DNA of 64,000 nucleotides from Singulisphaera sp. GP187 (GTDB lineage: Bacteria; Planctomycetota; Planctomycetia; Gemmatales; Gemmataceae): NCBI GenBank assembly GCA_945861245.1, contig CAMAUE010000004.1, positions 1-64,000 on the forward strand, written 5' to 3'. This document shows, in pieces, positions 43,894-51,858 of the stretch. Position numbers and translations under genes: made by a program. Within the stretch, counting starts at the first letter, position 1. Each line of letters begins with the position of its first letter. The notes below the pieces were generated by a model. That model saw only the letters and a program-made list of their open reading frames with translations, was not told the origin of the DNA and searched no databases.

Positions 43894-44415
43894 TTAGGTT
43901 GCGCTGTCCGTGCGCTGGGCCGCTACCTTGGCCAGGCCCAACAGATGTTTCAGTTCGCCACTGAACACGAAGTTGAGGTCGCCGAACAACTGCTGGGATC
44001 GCGACTTATCCAGATGAGCGAAAAATATCTCTGCTTCCGCCATTGGCGGATTCGCCGGCTCGCCGATACTTTGGCCCGGCGCCAGCGTGTACACTTTACC
44101 GACGATCGATGCGCCTTCAGGCCGAAGCGTCACGATCTCGGTGTCGTAGAGCAGCGTCTCGCCGGCCAACGCCTCGCGATGAAACTTCGCGGAGGTGATC
44201 TTGGCGAGGACGACTTTTTCCTTGAAGTCGTTAGCCTCACCGACGAGAATTCCGCCGGTTTGGGCGAGCCCTTCAAGGATAAAGCAGGCCGGCATGATCG
44301 GATAGCCGGGCAGGTGCTGCTGAAAGTAATCCTCAGCCAGGCTTAGTTTCTTGACTGCGCGTGCCGATTTGCCTCGCTCGAACTTGACAAATCGGTCGAT
44401 CCAAATCCAACGCAT
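43894..44415 (-). CDS. FabZ-type 3-hydroxyacyl-ACP dehydratase (catalytic residues intact)
   Basis: A 173-residue hotdog-fold protein. AEDYFQQHLPGYPIMPACFILEGLAQTGG contains the FabZ dehydratase pair: His34 and Glu48. It should convert 3-hydroxyacyl-ACP to trans-2-enoyl-ACP. The C-terminal extension after residue 130 is longer than in standard FabZ (about 145-150 residues). The gene lies between the ACP gene and the Cys-less ketosynthase gene, same strand. Confidence 0.87.
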   Translation of the reverse strand: MRWIWIDRFVKFERGKSARAVKKLSLAEDYFQQHLPGYPIMPACFILEGLAQTGGILVGEANDFKEKVVLAKITSAKFHREALAGETLLYDTEIVTLRPEGASIVGKVYTLAPGQSIGEPANPPMAEAEIFFAHLDKSRSQQLFGDLNFVFSGELKHLLGLAKVAAQRTDSAT

Positions 44416-44430
44416 GACAGCCTCTTCCCG

Positions 44431-44511
44431 GTTTAGCCGCTCGCCTTTGGCGAGCGCGGGCAGGTCGTGAATGACACCCAGATCGCGCTCGCCAAAGGCG
44501 AGCGGCTAAAC
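44431..44511. repeat. Palindromic repeat family D, copy 4
   Basis: GTTTAGCCGCTCGCCTTTGGCGAGCGCG...CGCGCTCGCCAAAGGCGAGCGGCTAAAC. It lies between the ACP and dehydratase genes and nearly repeats copy 1 (10778-10858). Confidence 0.85.
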
Positions 44512-44518
44512 AGGACGA

Positions 44519-44914
44519 TTACGCCTTCGAGCCAAGTTTGCCTTCGATGTACTTCGCAATCATATCGACCGTGAAGAGGTCGCTAATCGCCGTCATATCG
44601 GGGTTCCGCTCGAACTTGCCGATGTCGGCGAACGGCATTTTTTCACGCAGCTCTTTCAAGCCCTTCTCCGTCACTTTGCCATTCAGGACGAACTCCGGGT
44701 CGCCCTGGAAGATCGATTCGGGGAACAGCTCGTTGCGGGGAATCTTGATGCCGAATTCGCGCTCGAGGCGGAAGACGATGTCGAGGAAATCGATCGATTC
44801 CGCGCCGAGGTCGCCCTGCAACGTCGAGGTGGGTTGAATTTCATCATGATCCACGTTCAATGCTTCAACGAGCGTGGCAGATACTTTCTTGAAAATCTCG
44901 GCTTGAGTCGGCAT
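44519..44914 (-). CDS. Long acyl carrier protein
   Basis: A 131-residue ACP, against about 80 in the housekeeping type. Helix 1 is FKKVSATLVEALNVDHDEI, and the phosphopantetheine site is GDLGAESIDFLDIVFRLEREF, with Ser40 as attachment residue in E-S-I-D. After EFGIKIPRNELFPESIF there is an insertion of roughly 40 residues (NGKVTEKGLKELREKM...) before the last helix FTVDMIAKYIEGKLG. The insertion could mark it for the dedicated partner enzymes in this cluster. AGGAGG-like sequence precedes the ATG. Confidence 0.87.
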   Translation of the reverse strand: MPTQAEIFKKVSATLVEALNVDHDEIQPTSTLQGDLGAESIDFLDIVFRLEREFGIKIPRNELFPESIFQGDPEFVLNGKVTEKGLKELREKMPFADIGKFERNPDMTAISDLFTVDMIAKYIEGKLGSKA

Positions 44915-44996
44915 GATTAAAACCTCCTAAAATAGAAAGACAGCACCTACGTTATTGTTTCGCACCCGCCTACCAAGACGAGCGCGTTTCTTACCT

Positions 44997-45755
44997 TTAC
45001 ATCGCCACGGCACCGAGGCTCAGCCCGCCATCGACTTTGATGATCTGGCCGGTAATATATCCCGAATCCGCGCTGGCGAGAAAGACGGCGACTTTTGCAA
45101 TGTCCTCGGCCTGACCGAGCCGTTTCATCGGGATCATTTTCTTGATCAGGTCGCCCGCTTTATTGCGAATATTTTCCGTCATGTCGGTTTCAATGAATCC
45201 CGGCGCAATTGCGTTGACGGTCACGCCGCGACCAGCCAACTCAACCGCCAAGGCACGCGTGAACGAATTCACGGCTCCCTTGCTGGCTGCGTAGTTCGTT
45301 TGACCCGGATTCGAGTTATCGGCGGCGACGCTCGAAATATTGATGATCCGGCCCTTGCGTTGCCTGGCCAACTTCATCGCCACGGCGTGACAGAAGTTGA
45401 ACACGCCGCCCAAATTCGTTTGGATGACGGTGTTCCATTCTTCCAGCTTCATGCCAACGAACAGCCCGTCGCGGATCACGCCGGCATTATTCAGCAGGAT
45501 GTTGACCAGCCCGAGATCCTTTTCAATCGCTTCGACGACTTTTTCCGCATCGTCGAAATTCGTGACATCACACTGAAACGCTTTGGCGATTCCGCCCGCC
45601 TGCGCAACCTCCGCAACCAGGCTGTCCGCAGCGGCCTGATTGCCTTTGTAAATGAACGCAACTTTAGCGCCCTCAGCTGCGAAGGCTTTGACGATGCCCC
45701 GCCCGATGCCTCGGCTCCCGCCGGTCACGATTGCAACTTGATCCTTCAATCGCAT
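44997..45755 (-). CDS. 3-oxoacyl-ACP reductase (FabG family SDR)
   Basis: ATG 45755 (MRLKDQVAIVTGGSRGIGRGIVKAFAAEGAKV) gives 252 residues. Classical short-chain dehydrogenase: NADPH motif TGGSRGIG at residues about 11-18, NNAGVIRDG, catalytic Ser-Tyr-Lys in ISSVAADNSNPGQTNYAASKGAV, and the end GYITGQIIKVDGGLSLG as in FabG. It reduces 3-ketoacyl-ACP. The stop of the preceding dehydratase gene lies 22 nt upstream of this start, so the genes are cotranscribed. Confidence 0.92.
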   Translation of the reverse strand: MRLKDQVAIVTGGSRGIGRGIVKAFAAEGAKVAFIYKGNQAAADSLVAEVAQAGGIAKAFQCDVTNFDDAEKVVEAIEKDLGLVNILLNNAGVIRDGLFVGMKLEEWNTVIQTNLGGVFNFCHAVAMKLARQRKGRIINISSVAADNSNPGQTNYAASKGAVNSFTRALAVELAGRGVTVNAIAPGFIETDMTENIRNKAGDLIKKMIPMKRLGQAEDIAKVAVFLASADSGYITGQIIKVDGGLSLGAVAM

Positions 45756-45777
45756 GTTCGTTCGTCCCTTATGAGTT

Positions 45778-46272
45778 TCACGATTGTCCGAAATCCAATT
45801 CGCCTCGCAACACACGATAGTGGCTGCGCAGATCGGCGATTATCTTGTCATCCACACTTTGCAGCGTGGGATTGCGATCTCTGAGGTTGTAGCGCCCTAC
45901 CGTGAACTTTGCCGACACGGTGGAACTCCCGTCCATCTCGGCTTTGCCTTTGAAGACGGCGAGCGGGTTTTCCGGGCTATAGTCAGCGACCTCGACAGTG
46001 ATCGTCATGCTGTTGCCCGGCTGCATGAAGTTGCCATACTTCACGTTGCGAGCGTCACGTAACACGATCACGCTGTACTTGAAGTCTTCCAACGCCCGAA
46101 GCAACCAGGCGGAACCTTCGACCAGCGTTTGCAACATCAACACGCCCGGCATCACCGGGAAAGTTGGAAAGTGGTCCGCGAGGTACTCTTCCGCCAGGGT
46201 GAGGTTCTTCACCATGCGAATCCGTTTGCCTGGCTCCAAGTCCAGGATGCGATCAATAAGATGGAAACGCAT
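45778..46272 (-). CDS. FabZ-like hotdog protein with catalytic Glu replaced by Gln
   Basis: A 164-residue protein, first gene of the cluster. Its start (MRFHLIDRILDLEPGKRIRMVKNLTLAEEYL) aligns residue by residue with the other dehydratase (MRWIWIDRFVKFERGKSARAVKKLSLAEDYF). HFPTFPVMPGVLMLQTLVEGSAWLL keeps His34, but position 48 is Gln where the other has Glu48. The loss of this residue predicts reduced or no dehydratase activity, so it may pair with the intact copy or bind acyl chains. It is followed by the reductase gene after 22 nt. Confidence 0.83.
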   Translation of the reverse strand: MRFHLIDRILDLEPGKRIRMVKNLTLAEEYLADHFPTFPVMPGVLMLQTLVEGSAWLLRALEDFKYSVIVLRDARNVKYGNFMQPGNSMTITVEVADYSPENPLAVFKGKAEMDGSSTVSAKFTVGRYNLRDRNPTLQSVDDKIIADLRSHYRVLRGELDFGQS

Positions 46273-46747
46273 AGCACCCGAATCCGAACCCTAAAGCATG
46301 AATGTCCAACGACTTTCGCTGAAACTTCGACAGAAGGAAAAGTATAGCGGGCCGACAACCCGTCGGCAACCCCGAAACGCTCTTCACCACAGTCCCGCGT
46401 CGAAACGCACCATCGTTTATTCTTCGTTGATCGGTTGAATCGGTGCGACACATCAATATTTCCCGATTAGCTACCTTTTCGCAAATCGGAATAGGCGAAA
46501 AAACGAGAATAGCTGTCAGAATCATTACAATTTTCCACGATGTGCCAATTGTTCGGGGGATTCCCTCAAGTTCATGCGAAAGGCGTCATGGATTACCCAA
46601 TATCGCCAAGATGCTCTTGACGGATTGAACGCGACCGACAAAAGTCGCCATCAATTACCGTAGGCGCCACGCCCCCCAGGCTGTGATTTTTGACTTTCGG
46701 AAAAAGCTGGAAAGGATACTTCGGGCGATTGAGATTGTCGCATTTTC

Positions 46748-46802
46748 GGAGCCCGAGCGCCAGCGAAGGGCACGCAACGGCCATTCGCTGGCGCTCGGGC
46801 TC
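46748..46802. repeat. Palindromic repeat family E, copy 2
   Basis: GGAGCCCGAGCGCCAGCGAA and TTCGCTGGCGCTCGGGCTC around 16 nt. Confidence 0.85.
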
Positions 46803-46957
46803 TGACCGGACAAATTCATCCGCTCGAAGGACAACTACCCTTCCTCAGTTCGACAAAATCGACCCTGAGCGAGCCTGTCCGGATATTTTTCGACGCCGTC
46901 GCTCAGATTTCCCAAACGGTCAATTAGGATCTATTGATTTTCCCAAAGCGCAAGTGT

Positions 46958-47091
46958 TTCACGTTCCCAAACTCCTGCCTGGGAACGTGCATTACAGAAA
47001 GCTCTGTTTCGCCTCTCGAATCTCGTATACTTGCAGACTTCGCGAAACAGAGATTCGGAGAAGTGGGTTCCCAAAACAGAGCTTGGGAACC
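46958..47091. repeat. Three consecutive hairpins (TTCCCAA/TTGGGAA type)
   Basis: CGTTCCCA...TGGGAACG, then GCTCTGTTTCGC...GCGAAACAGAG with a 30-nt loop, then GGTTCCCAA-aacagagc-TTGGGAACC. The GTTCCCA and CTCTGTTT words recur among the hairpins, suggesting a composite element. Confidence 0.65.
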
Positions 47092-47258
47092 AGATGGCGG
47101 GCTGAGAAATCCTGCGGAGCATGATGGGCACGGCAACAATTTACTCTTTTCTCGCCAAAGCCCGTATTGACTGCGTTGGCCCAGATTGTATCATGAAAGC
47201 TTATCGAATTCGCACACCCAAACGAACGACTGTTCGATTCTAGCTGAGAGAAATATCT

Positions 47259-47345
47259 ATGGGAAGCAGACGTCGTGGCGCCGGGCGCCGGAAGGTTGGA
47301 CGCAAGAAACGCCGTATGCGGGCGAAAATCCGCCATCGCAAGTAG
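47259..47345 (+). CDS. Very small basic ribosomal protein, mS38/AURKAIP1-COX24-like
   Basis: A 28-codon gene too short for the ORF track: MGSRRRGAGRRKVGRKKRRMRAKIRHRK. Fourteen of its 28 residues are Arg or Lys. The KKRRMRAKIRHRK end matches the motif of AURKAIP1/COX24-domain proteins, the bacterial counterparts of mitochondrial ribosomal protein mS38, known as 30-40-residue proteins in Bacteroidetes and planctomycetes. GAGAG lies 9 nt before the ATG. The track ORF 47186-47473 overlapping it in another frame has no comparable pattern. Confidence 0.65.
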   Translation: MGSRRRGAGRRKVGRKKRRMRAKIRHRK

Positions 47346-47403
47346 AATCGGCCGTCGGTGGCGTTCGCGTGACAGTGCGCGAACGCTCAACGCAACCGTT
47401 GGT

Positions 47404-48144
47404 TCACATCGTCCGCCCGCCATCCACTACCATGATCTGCCCCGTCATCAAATTCGTTCCCAGCGCCAAATAGATCACCGCATCCGCGATATCCTCGGGT
47501 ACAGCTGCACGGCCCATCGGCGTGATCGACAGCGATCTCGCCACCTGGTCCATGTGGTCCGCCAGCCAACGCGTTAACACCGGACCCGGGGCAACGGCAT
47601 TCACCCGCACACTCGGTCCAAAGGCCCGCGCCAGCGACTTCGTCATGCAGTTCACCGCCGCCTTGCTTGCCGCGTACGGGATCGAACTGCCATGACCCTG
47701 CAAGCCCGCAACCGATGTCACATTGACAATCGATCCACCTGTCTTTTGAAGATGTGGCAGCGCCGCTCGGCAGCAGTAGAATGTACCTTTGAGATTTACG
47801 CCCAGAATGTCGTCCCAAACCTTGTCCGTGACGCCGTCAAGATTGGCATGATCGATGAAATGCGTCGTCCCCGCGTTGTTCACGAGCACGTCCAGCTGGC
47901 CTAGTTCGCCCACGCACCGTTCGATCATCGGTTTCACGGCCGACTCATCTGCGACGTCCGCTTTGCACAATATCCCCGGTACGCCGAACTTTCGCACCTC
48001 GGCTAGCGTTTCCTCGGCTTCCTTCTCCGATCGCGAATAATTGACCGCGACGGCCAGCCCGGCTTTCGCAAACCGCACCGCCACCGCGCGCCCGATGCCC
48101 GTCGCGGACCCGGTGACCAGGGCGACTTTTCGTGGATTGCTCAT
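47404..48144 (-). CDS. Short-chain dehydrogenase/reductase (FabG-like)
   Basis: ATG 48144 (MSNPRKVALVTGSATGIGRAVAVRFAKAGL) gives 246 residues; the track ORF extends upstream through a repeat fragment. SDR signatures: TGSATGIG cofactor motif, NNAGTTHFIDHA, catalytic NVTSVAGLQGHGSSIPYAASKAAV with Ser-Tyr-Lys, and the end GQIMVVDGG. It is an NAD(P)H oxidoreductase; substrate not defined. It lies on the strand of the fatty-acid-like cluster but is separated by the 1-kb spacer, so it is probably independent. Confidence 0.88.
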   Translation of the reverse strand: MSNPRKVALVTGSATGIGRAVAVRFAKAGLAVAVNYSRSEKEAEETLAEVRKFGVPGILCKADVADESAVKPMIERCVGELGQLDVLVNNAGTTHFIDHANLDGVTDKVWDDILGVNLKGTFYCCRAALPHLQKTGGSIVNVTSVAGLQGHGSSIPYAASKAAVNCMTKSLARAFGPSVRVNAVAPGPVLTRWLADHMDQVARSLSITPMGRAAVPEDIADAVIYLALGTNLMTGQIMVVDGGRTM

Positions 48145-48177
48145 ACGTGTTGCTCCAAAGATTACATGCAGTTGTAC

Positions 48178-48254
48178 GCTTTTCCGAGCCACCACCGTCA
48201 CAGGATCGCCTTGATCCGTTCGGAGATGCGACATCGCCCACCGTGCGAAGTATA
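48178..48254. mobile_element. Degenerate half of the 161-bp element
   Basis: A core fragment TTTTCCGAGCCACCACCGTCA and an intact right end CCGTGCGAAGTATA (48241-48254) remain; the rest of the element is lost. It is located in the divergent spacer upstream of the SDR gene. Confidence 0.5.
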
Positions 48255-48428
48255 TCGGCGGACTATCGTACCGACCAACCACGCCGAGTATTCCGCGCGA
48301 AACCAGCATCTCGACCTTTCAAATTTCGTTTTGCGCAATTTCTTCATTGCCGAAGCTCTACAATGGAGGTACGCGGCTACATTTCCGATAACGAGATTAC
48401 GGCTCGTCATTCTCACGGTGGGATTGCC

Positions 48429-49181
48429 ATGAAGATTCCGATGGTAACGGTTGGCACAATGTTGCTTCTCCTGCCAGCATCGGTTGTCGCACAGACGACG
48501 ACGCAGGCCGACCTCGACCAAATTGCCGGCATCCTCAAGCCGCTTGTCGTCAAAGCAGTGCCTAATGTCTTGCATGAAAAAAAGGACAACTGGGACCACC
48601 AGGCAATGGTCCCCGTCGGCCTAAAATGGCGCGGCATCCGAGCGGAGGTGCAAAAGTCGCCCCGGAACCACGGCGATTGGTCGAAACTGCTCATCACGGC
48701 TCAGGACATTGACCGTACGCTTGATCTGCGCATCAGCAACCTGAAAAACATCGACGCCGATCGGCAATCGTTCAGGACGTTTTTGACTTTTCAAATGGGC
48801 GTGCAATACGAACATCAAACATGGCAGAACGGCGTGCGCGTGTGGAACGGCTACGTACGGGCCCGTGCCCAGGTCAAATGTGAAATGAACTGCGAAAGCA
48901 CCATCAAGGCAGACTTCTCAAACGAACTGCTGCCCGATTTCACAGTCCGCATTCGCGTGACTGATGCCAGGGTCGGGTACGACAAGCTCGTCCTCGAGAA
49001 CATCAACGGCATCGGCGGATCGGCCGCGAAAGTGACTGGCGACGCCGCCCACAAAGCGATGAAACAATGGCAGCCCTCCATCGAGCGTGATCTCCTGGCC
49101 ACGGCCGCCAACGCCATCGTCAAAACCGCTGACACTCGCGAAATGCGTTTGAGCCTTAGCACGCTGCTGAAGGTAAAATGA
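48429..49181 (+). CDS. Exported hypothetical protein
   Basis: ATG 48429 gives 250 residues with signal peptide MKIPMVTVGTMLLLLPASVVAQ. The mature part starts TTTQADLDQIAGILKPLVVKAVPNVLHEKKDNWDHQ. A beta-rich middle follows (DRTLDLRISNLKNIDADRQSFRTFLTFQMGVQYEHQTW, WNGYVRARAQVKCEMNC). It ends with long amphipathic strands and a helix. No catalytic motif is recognised. It precedes mnmE by 15 nt and may share its transcript. Confidence 0.65.
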   Translation: MKIPMVTVGTMLLLLPASVVAQTTTQADLDQIAGILKPLVVKAVPNVLHEKKDNWDHQAMVPVGLKWRGIRAEVQKSPRNHGDWSKLLITAQDIDRTLDLRISNLKNIDADRQSFRTFLTFQMGVQYEHQTWQNGVRVWNGYVRARAQVKCEMNCESTIKADFSNELLPDFTVRIRVTDARVGYDKLVLENINGIGGSAAKVTGDAAHKAMKQWQPSIERDLLATAANAIVKTADTREMRLSLSTLLKVK

Positions 49182-49196
49182 GGATTCCATATAGCC

Positions 49197-50588
49197 GTGC
49201 CTCTCACGACCGCCAAACTACCGAATCTGGGCGATACGATCATCGCGCTCTCCAGCACACCAGGGCCGGGCGGGCGGGCGATCGTGCGTCTAAGCGGCCG
49301 ACAAGCGCGGGCGATCGTAGCAGCACTATGCTCCGACCCGGAGTTTGAGCGTACACCCGATCGCGCGTTCGTTACAACGTCGCTGCAGCTTCCCGGTTTG
49401 CATACGGCGATGCCGGCCGACGCCTACATGTTCCGCGGGCCTCGATCCTATACGGGCCAGGACGTCGTCGAAGTGCATCTGCTGTCGACGCCGCCGATCG
49501 TCGAAGCGCTGATCGCACAATGCCTGAATGCCGGGGCGAGGTCGGCGGAACCGGGCGAGTTCACGCTGCGTGCATTCTTGGCCGGCAAACTCGACCTCAC
49601 ACGCGCCGAGGCGGTGCTCGGCGTCATCGATGCCGGCTCGCGCGATGAACTTCAGCATGCACTCAAGCAACTTGCCGGCGGCGTCGCCCAACCTCTGCAT
49701 CTCGTGCGTGATGACCTCCTCAACCTGCTTGCCGATGTCGAAGCCGGCCTGGATTTCACCGAGGAAGACATTCATTTCATCTCCGAAACGGAACTGCTCA
49801 AACGCATTGGCCACGCATTGGCGCATCTGTTGACGCTGGGAAAACAGCTCGATGGTCGCGCCCTCAGCCAAGGCCCGTTGCGCGTCGTCTTGGCAGGCAA
49901 ACCCAACGCCGGCAAGAGCAGCCTGTTCAACGCCCTCGTCGGCAAACAAGCCGCACTCGTCAGCCCCGAACCCGGCACGACGCGCGACTATCTCGAAGCA
50001 ATCGTGGCCATCGGCGACATGCGCATCCGCCTCATCGATACGGCAGGTTTGCGAGATACAACGAGCGAAATGGAGTCCGCGTCGCAATTGTTGGGCAAGG
50101 AACAAGCAATCGATGCCGACCTGATTCTGTGGTGTCAGGCGTGCGACGATCCCGCTTCCTTGGCGATCCCCGCGACGGCGATCCGTGTCTGGACGAAGGC
50201 GGACATCGTGTCTGCGCCCGGCAATGGCAGGGGTCAGGAATCAGGGGGCGCGGTTGCTGCTGATGCCCGACTCCTGACTCGCCATGGATTTGCAACCAGC
50301 GTCCAAACCGGCGCAGGCTTGGCCGAGCTACGCGATCGGATTGCTGAGCGAGCACGCCAAAAACGCCACACCGGGCTAGCACCGAGTCTGAGCCGATGTC
50401 GGCATCACGTCGATGCGTGCGTGGCCTTTCTGCGCGCCGCCCATGCTCACGTAATCGAGAAGGATATGCCAGAGTTCTTGGCGATGGAGTTGCGACTCGC
50501 GCTTGACGAGTTGGGCGCAATGGTCGGCGCGGTTTACACGGATGACCTGCTAGGGCGTATTTTTAGCCGCTTCTGTATCGGGAAGTGA
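49197..50588 (+). CDS. mnmE: tRNA uridine-5-carboxymethylaminomethyl modification GTPase MnmE
   Basis: A 463-residue MnmE from a GTG start with GAGGA upstream. The N-terminal tetrahydrofolate-binding domain has DTIIALSSTPGPGGRAIVRLSG. The middle helical domain is followed by the G domain, G1 GKPNAGKSSLFNALVG with SPEPGTTRDYLEA and DTAGL, and the C-terminal FCIGK with the conserved Cys. With MnmG it modifies wobble U34 of tRNAs. Within the G domain, after the WTKAD motif, the stretch NGRGQESGGAVAADARLLTRHG is encoded by an in-frame palindromic repeat (50227-50283). Confidence 0.96.
   Translation: MPLTTAKLPNLGDTIIALSSTPGPGGRAIVRLSGRQARAIVAALCSDPEFERTPDRAFVTTSLQLPGLHTAMPADAYMFRGPRSYTGQDVVEVHLLSTPPIVEALIAQCLNAGARSAEPGEFTLRAFLAGKLDLTRAEAVLGVIDAGSRDELQHALKQLAGGVAQPLHLVRDDLLNLLADVEAGLDFTEEDIHFISETELLKRIGHALAHLLTLGKQLDGRALSQGPLRVVLAGKPNAGKSSLFNALVGKQAALVSPEPGTTRDYLEAIVAIGDMRIRLIDTAGLRDTTSEMESASQLLGKEQAIDADLILWCQACDDPASLAIPATAIRVWTKADIVSAPGNGRGQESGGAVAADARLLTRHGFATSVQTGAGLAELRDRIAERARQKRHTGLAPSLSRCRHHVDACVAFLRAAHAHVIEKDMPEFLAMELRLALDELGAMVGAVYTDDLLGRIFSRFCIGK
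50227..50283. repeat. In-frame palindromic repeat inside mnmE
   Basis: GGGTCAGGAATCAGGG and its near complement CCCGACTCCTGACTC are separated by about 26 nt. It is translated in frame, in the region after the G4 motif WTKAD. Confidence 0.7.
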
Positions 50589-50602
50589 CGCACCGCATTT
50601 GC

Positions 50603-50683
50603 GTCAGAGCCGCGCACGCAGTAAGCAGTTTGAATCTGCCAGAATGAAAAATTCAAACCGCTTATTGCGTGCGCGGCTCTGAC
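50603..50683. terminator. Long inverted repeat between convergent mnmE and a TPR gene
   Basis: GTCAGAGCCGCGCACGCAGTAAGCAGTTTGAAT pairs with ATTCAAACCGCTTATTGCGTGCGCGGCTCTGAC (33-nt arms, two mismatches) around 15 nt. Probably a bidirectional terminator derived from a repeat. Confidence 0.7.
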
Positions 50684-50691
50684 ACGCCGCC

Positions 50692-51804
50692 CTATTTCTT
50701 CCCCGCCGCGGCGATCGCAAGCGAATGATGCTGCGTGCCGATGTATTGGGCACCGTTCACCAGCAACTCGCGGCACTCCTGGGCACGCTCAGCGTTATTG
50801 GTCTGTTCGAAAGTCTTCCACAGGAAGTACAGAGCCTTGGCCCGTTGATTCTTGTCGTCGTTGAACACCGCATCCACCCACAGGAACTCCCACAGGGCTT
50901 CGTTGTATTGGCCCGCGTTGAACAGACATTCGCCCAGCGTGTTGTGGGCCATCGCCTTGATCGTGCGATCGGTATTTTCCTGGACGACTTTGCGCAGCAG
51001 CGGGACGGCTTGATCCATCTTCTTCTGCCCGACGAGGATTTCCGCGCGGGTCATCTTGACGCGCGAGAGAAAGGCCGGGTTGTTCTTCGCCTTCTCTTCC
51101 AAAGCATCGAGCTTCTTGGAGGCGACGTCCGCCTTGCCCGCTTTCAGGTTCACCTGGATGACTTGCAGCTCAGCTTCGCGACGCACCTCGATCGGCAGCG
51201 ACTCCAGATCGGCGATCTCGCGGAACGTCTCCTCGGCGCTCTTGAAGTCTTTGGCCAACATCTGCAGCTCGGCGATTTTCGGCATGACATGATTCATCTG
51301 CCAGCTGGTCGGGAATCGTTTCTTGTAGCTTTGCAAGCTGTCCAAGGCCTTGTCGCTGGACGTGCCGTCGGCAGCGGCCTGATGCAGTTGAAGGTAGGCG
51401 ATTCGGTACTCGATCATGCGCGTCGCGTATTTGTGAGCGTTCATCTTTTTCAGCGTGTTGTTGTAACTGAAAATCGCATTCGTCGTCGCCGTTCGGCGTT
51501 TCACCGGATCGTTCGATTCCATGGCGAGCTTATCCTGGTCCTTGGCAATTCGATAGGACCCGCCGGCCAAACGCACCTCCGGCGGCGCCAGGTCGTCGTA
51601 ATGGATGTCAAGAATATCCTCGGCGGCGATCACCTCGTCGGTTTTCTTTTTGCCCGATGGCGTAATCGTGACGCCTTTGCCGTCTTCGGTCTTGACGGTG
51701 CCGAGAATCGGTTTCTCGCGCCCTTTGACGAAAACCGAATCGGCCCGGGCGGGCAGTGAAACCAACGTGACGGCAAAAAACGCGAACAAGATACGATGGA
51801 GCAT
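50692..51804 (-). CDS. Secreted TPR-rich protein
   Basis: ATG 51804 with AAAGG upstream gives 370 residues; the long N-terminal part of the track ORF lacks a signal sequence. Signal peptide MLHRILFAFFAVTLVSLPARA is followed by a small beta domain (DSVFVKGREKPILGTVKTEDGKGVTITPSG). TPR-like helical repeats follow: AELQMLAKDFKSAEETFREIADLE, EKMKMTRAEILVGQKKMDQAV-type segments and HNTLGECLFNAGQYNEALWEFLW. Likely a periplasmic scaffold. It follows the larger TPR gene on the same strand, so they probably form an operon and work together. Confidence 0.8.
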   Translation of the reverse strand: MLHRILFAFFAVTLVSLPARADSVFVKGREKPILGTVKTEDGKGVTITPSGKKKTDEVIAAEDILDIHYDDLAPPEVRLAGGSYRIAKDQDKLAMESNDPVKRRTATTNAIFSYNNTLKKMNAHKYATRMIEYRIAYLQLHQAAADGTSSDKALDSLQSYKKRFPTSWQMNHVMPKIAELQMLAKDFKSAEETFREIADLESLPIEVRREAELQVIQVNLKAGKADVASKKLDALEEKAKNNPAFLSRVKMTRAEILVGQKKMDQAVPLLRKVVQENTDRTIKAMAHNTLGECLFNAGQYNEALWEFLWVDAVFNDDKNQRAKALYFLWKTFEQTNNAERAQECRELLVNGAQYIGTQHHSLAIAAAGKK

Positions 51805-51858
51805 GGACAAACCTTTCGATATGGGCAACGTCATGTCGTGTGGATTCGGACTAGTTCT

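Larger units (their letters stand above)
46273..47258. other. One-kilobase gene-free spacer rich in palindromes
   Basis: No convincing ORF. It holds family E copy 2 (46748-46802), a GCGACCGACAAAAGTCGCC fragment (46632), and a set of hairpins at 46958-47091. It presumably also contains the promoters of the fatty-acid-like cluster (leftward) and the 47259 gene (rightward). Confidence 0.6.

Noticed and set aside
46443-46628. 61-aa ORF in the 1-kb spacer
   Set aside because: No ribosome site, no bias typical of the neighbours and no recognisable sequence.
47186-47473. 95-aa ORF overlapping the 28-codon ribosomal gene
   Set aside because: It is in another frame, has no ribosome site or family pattern, and runs into the 3' end of the convergent SDR gene.
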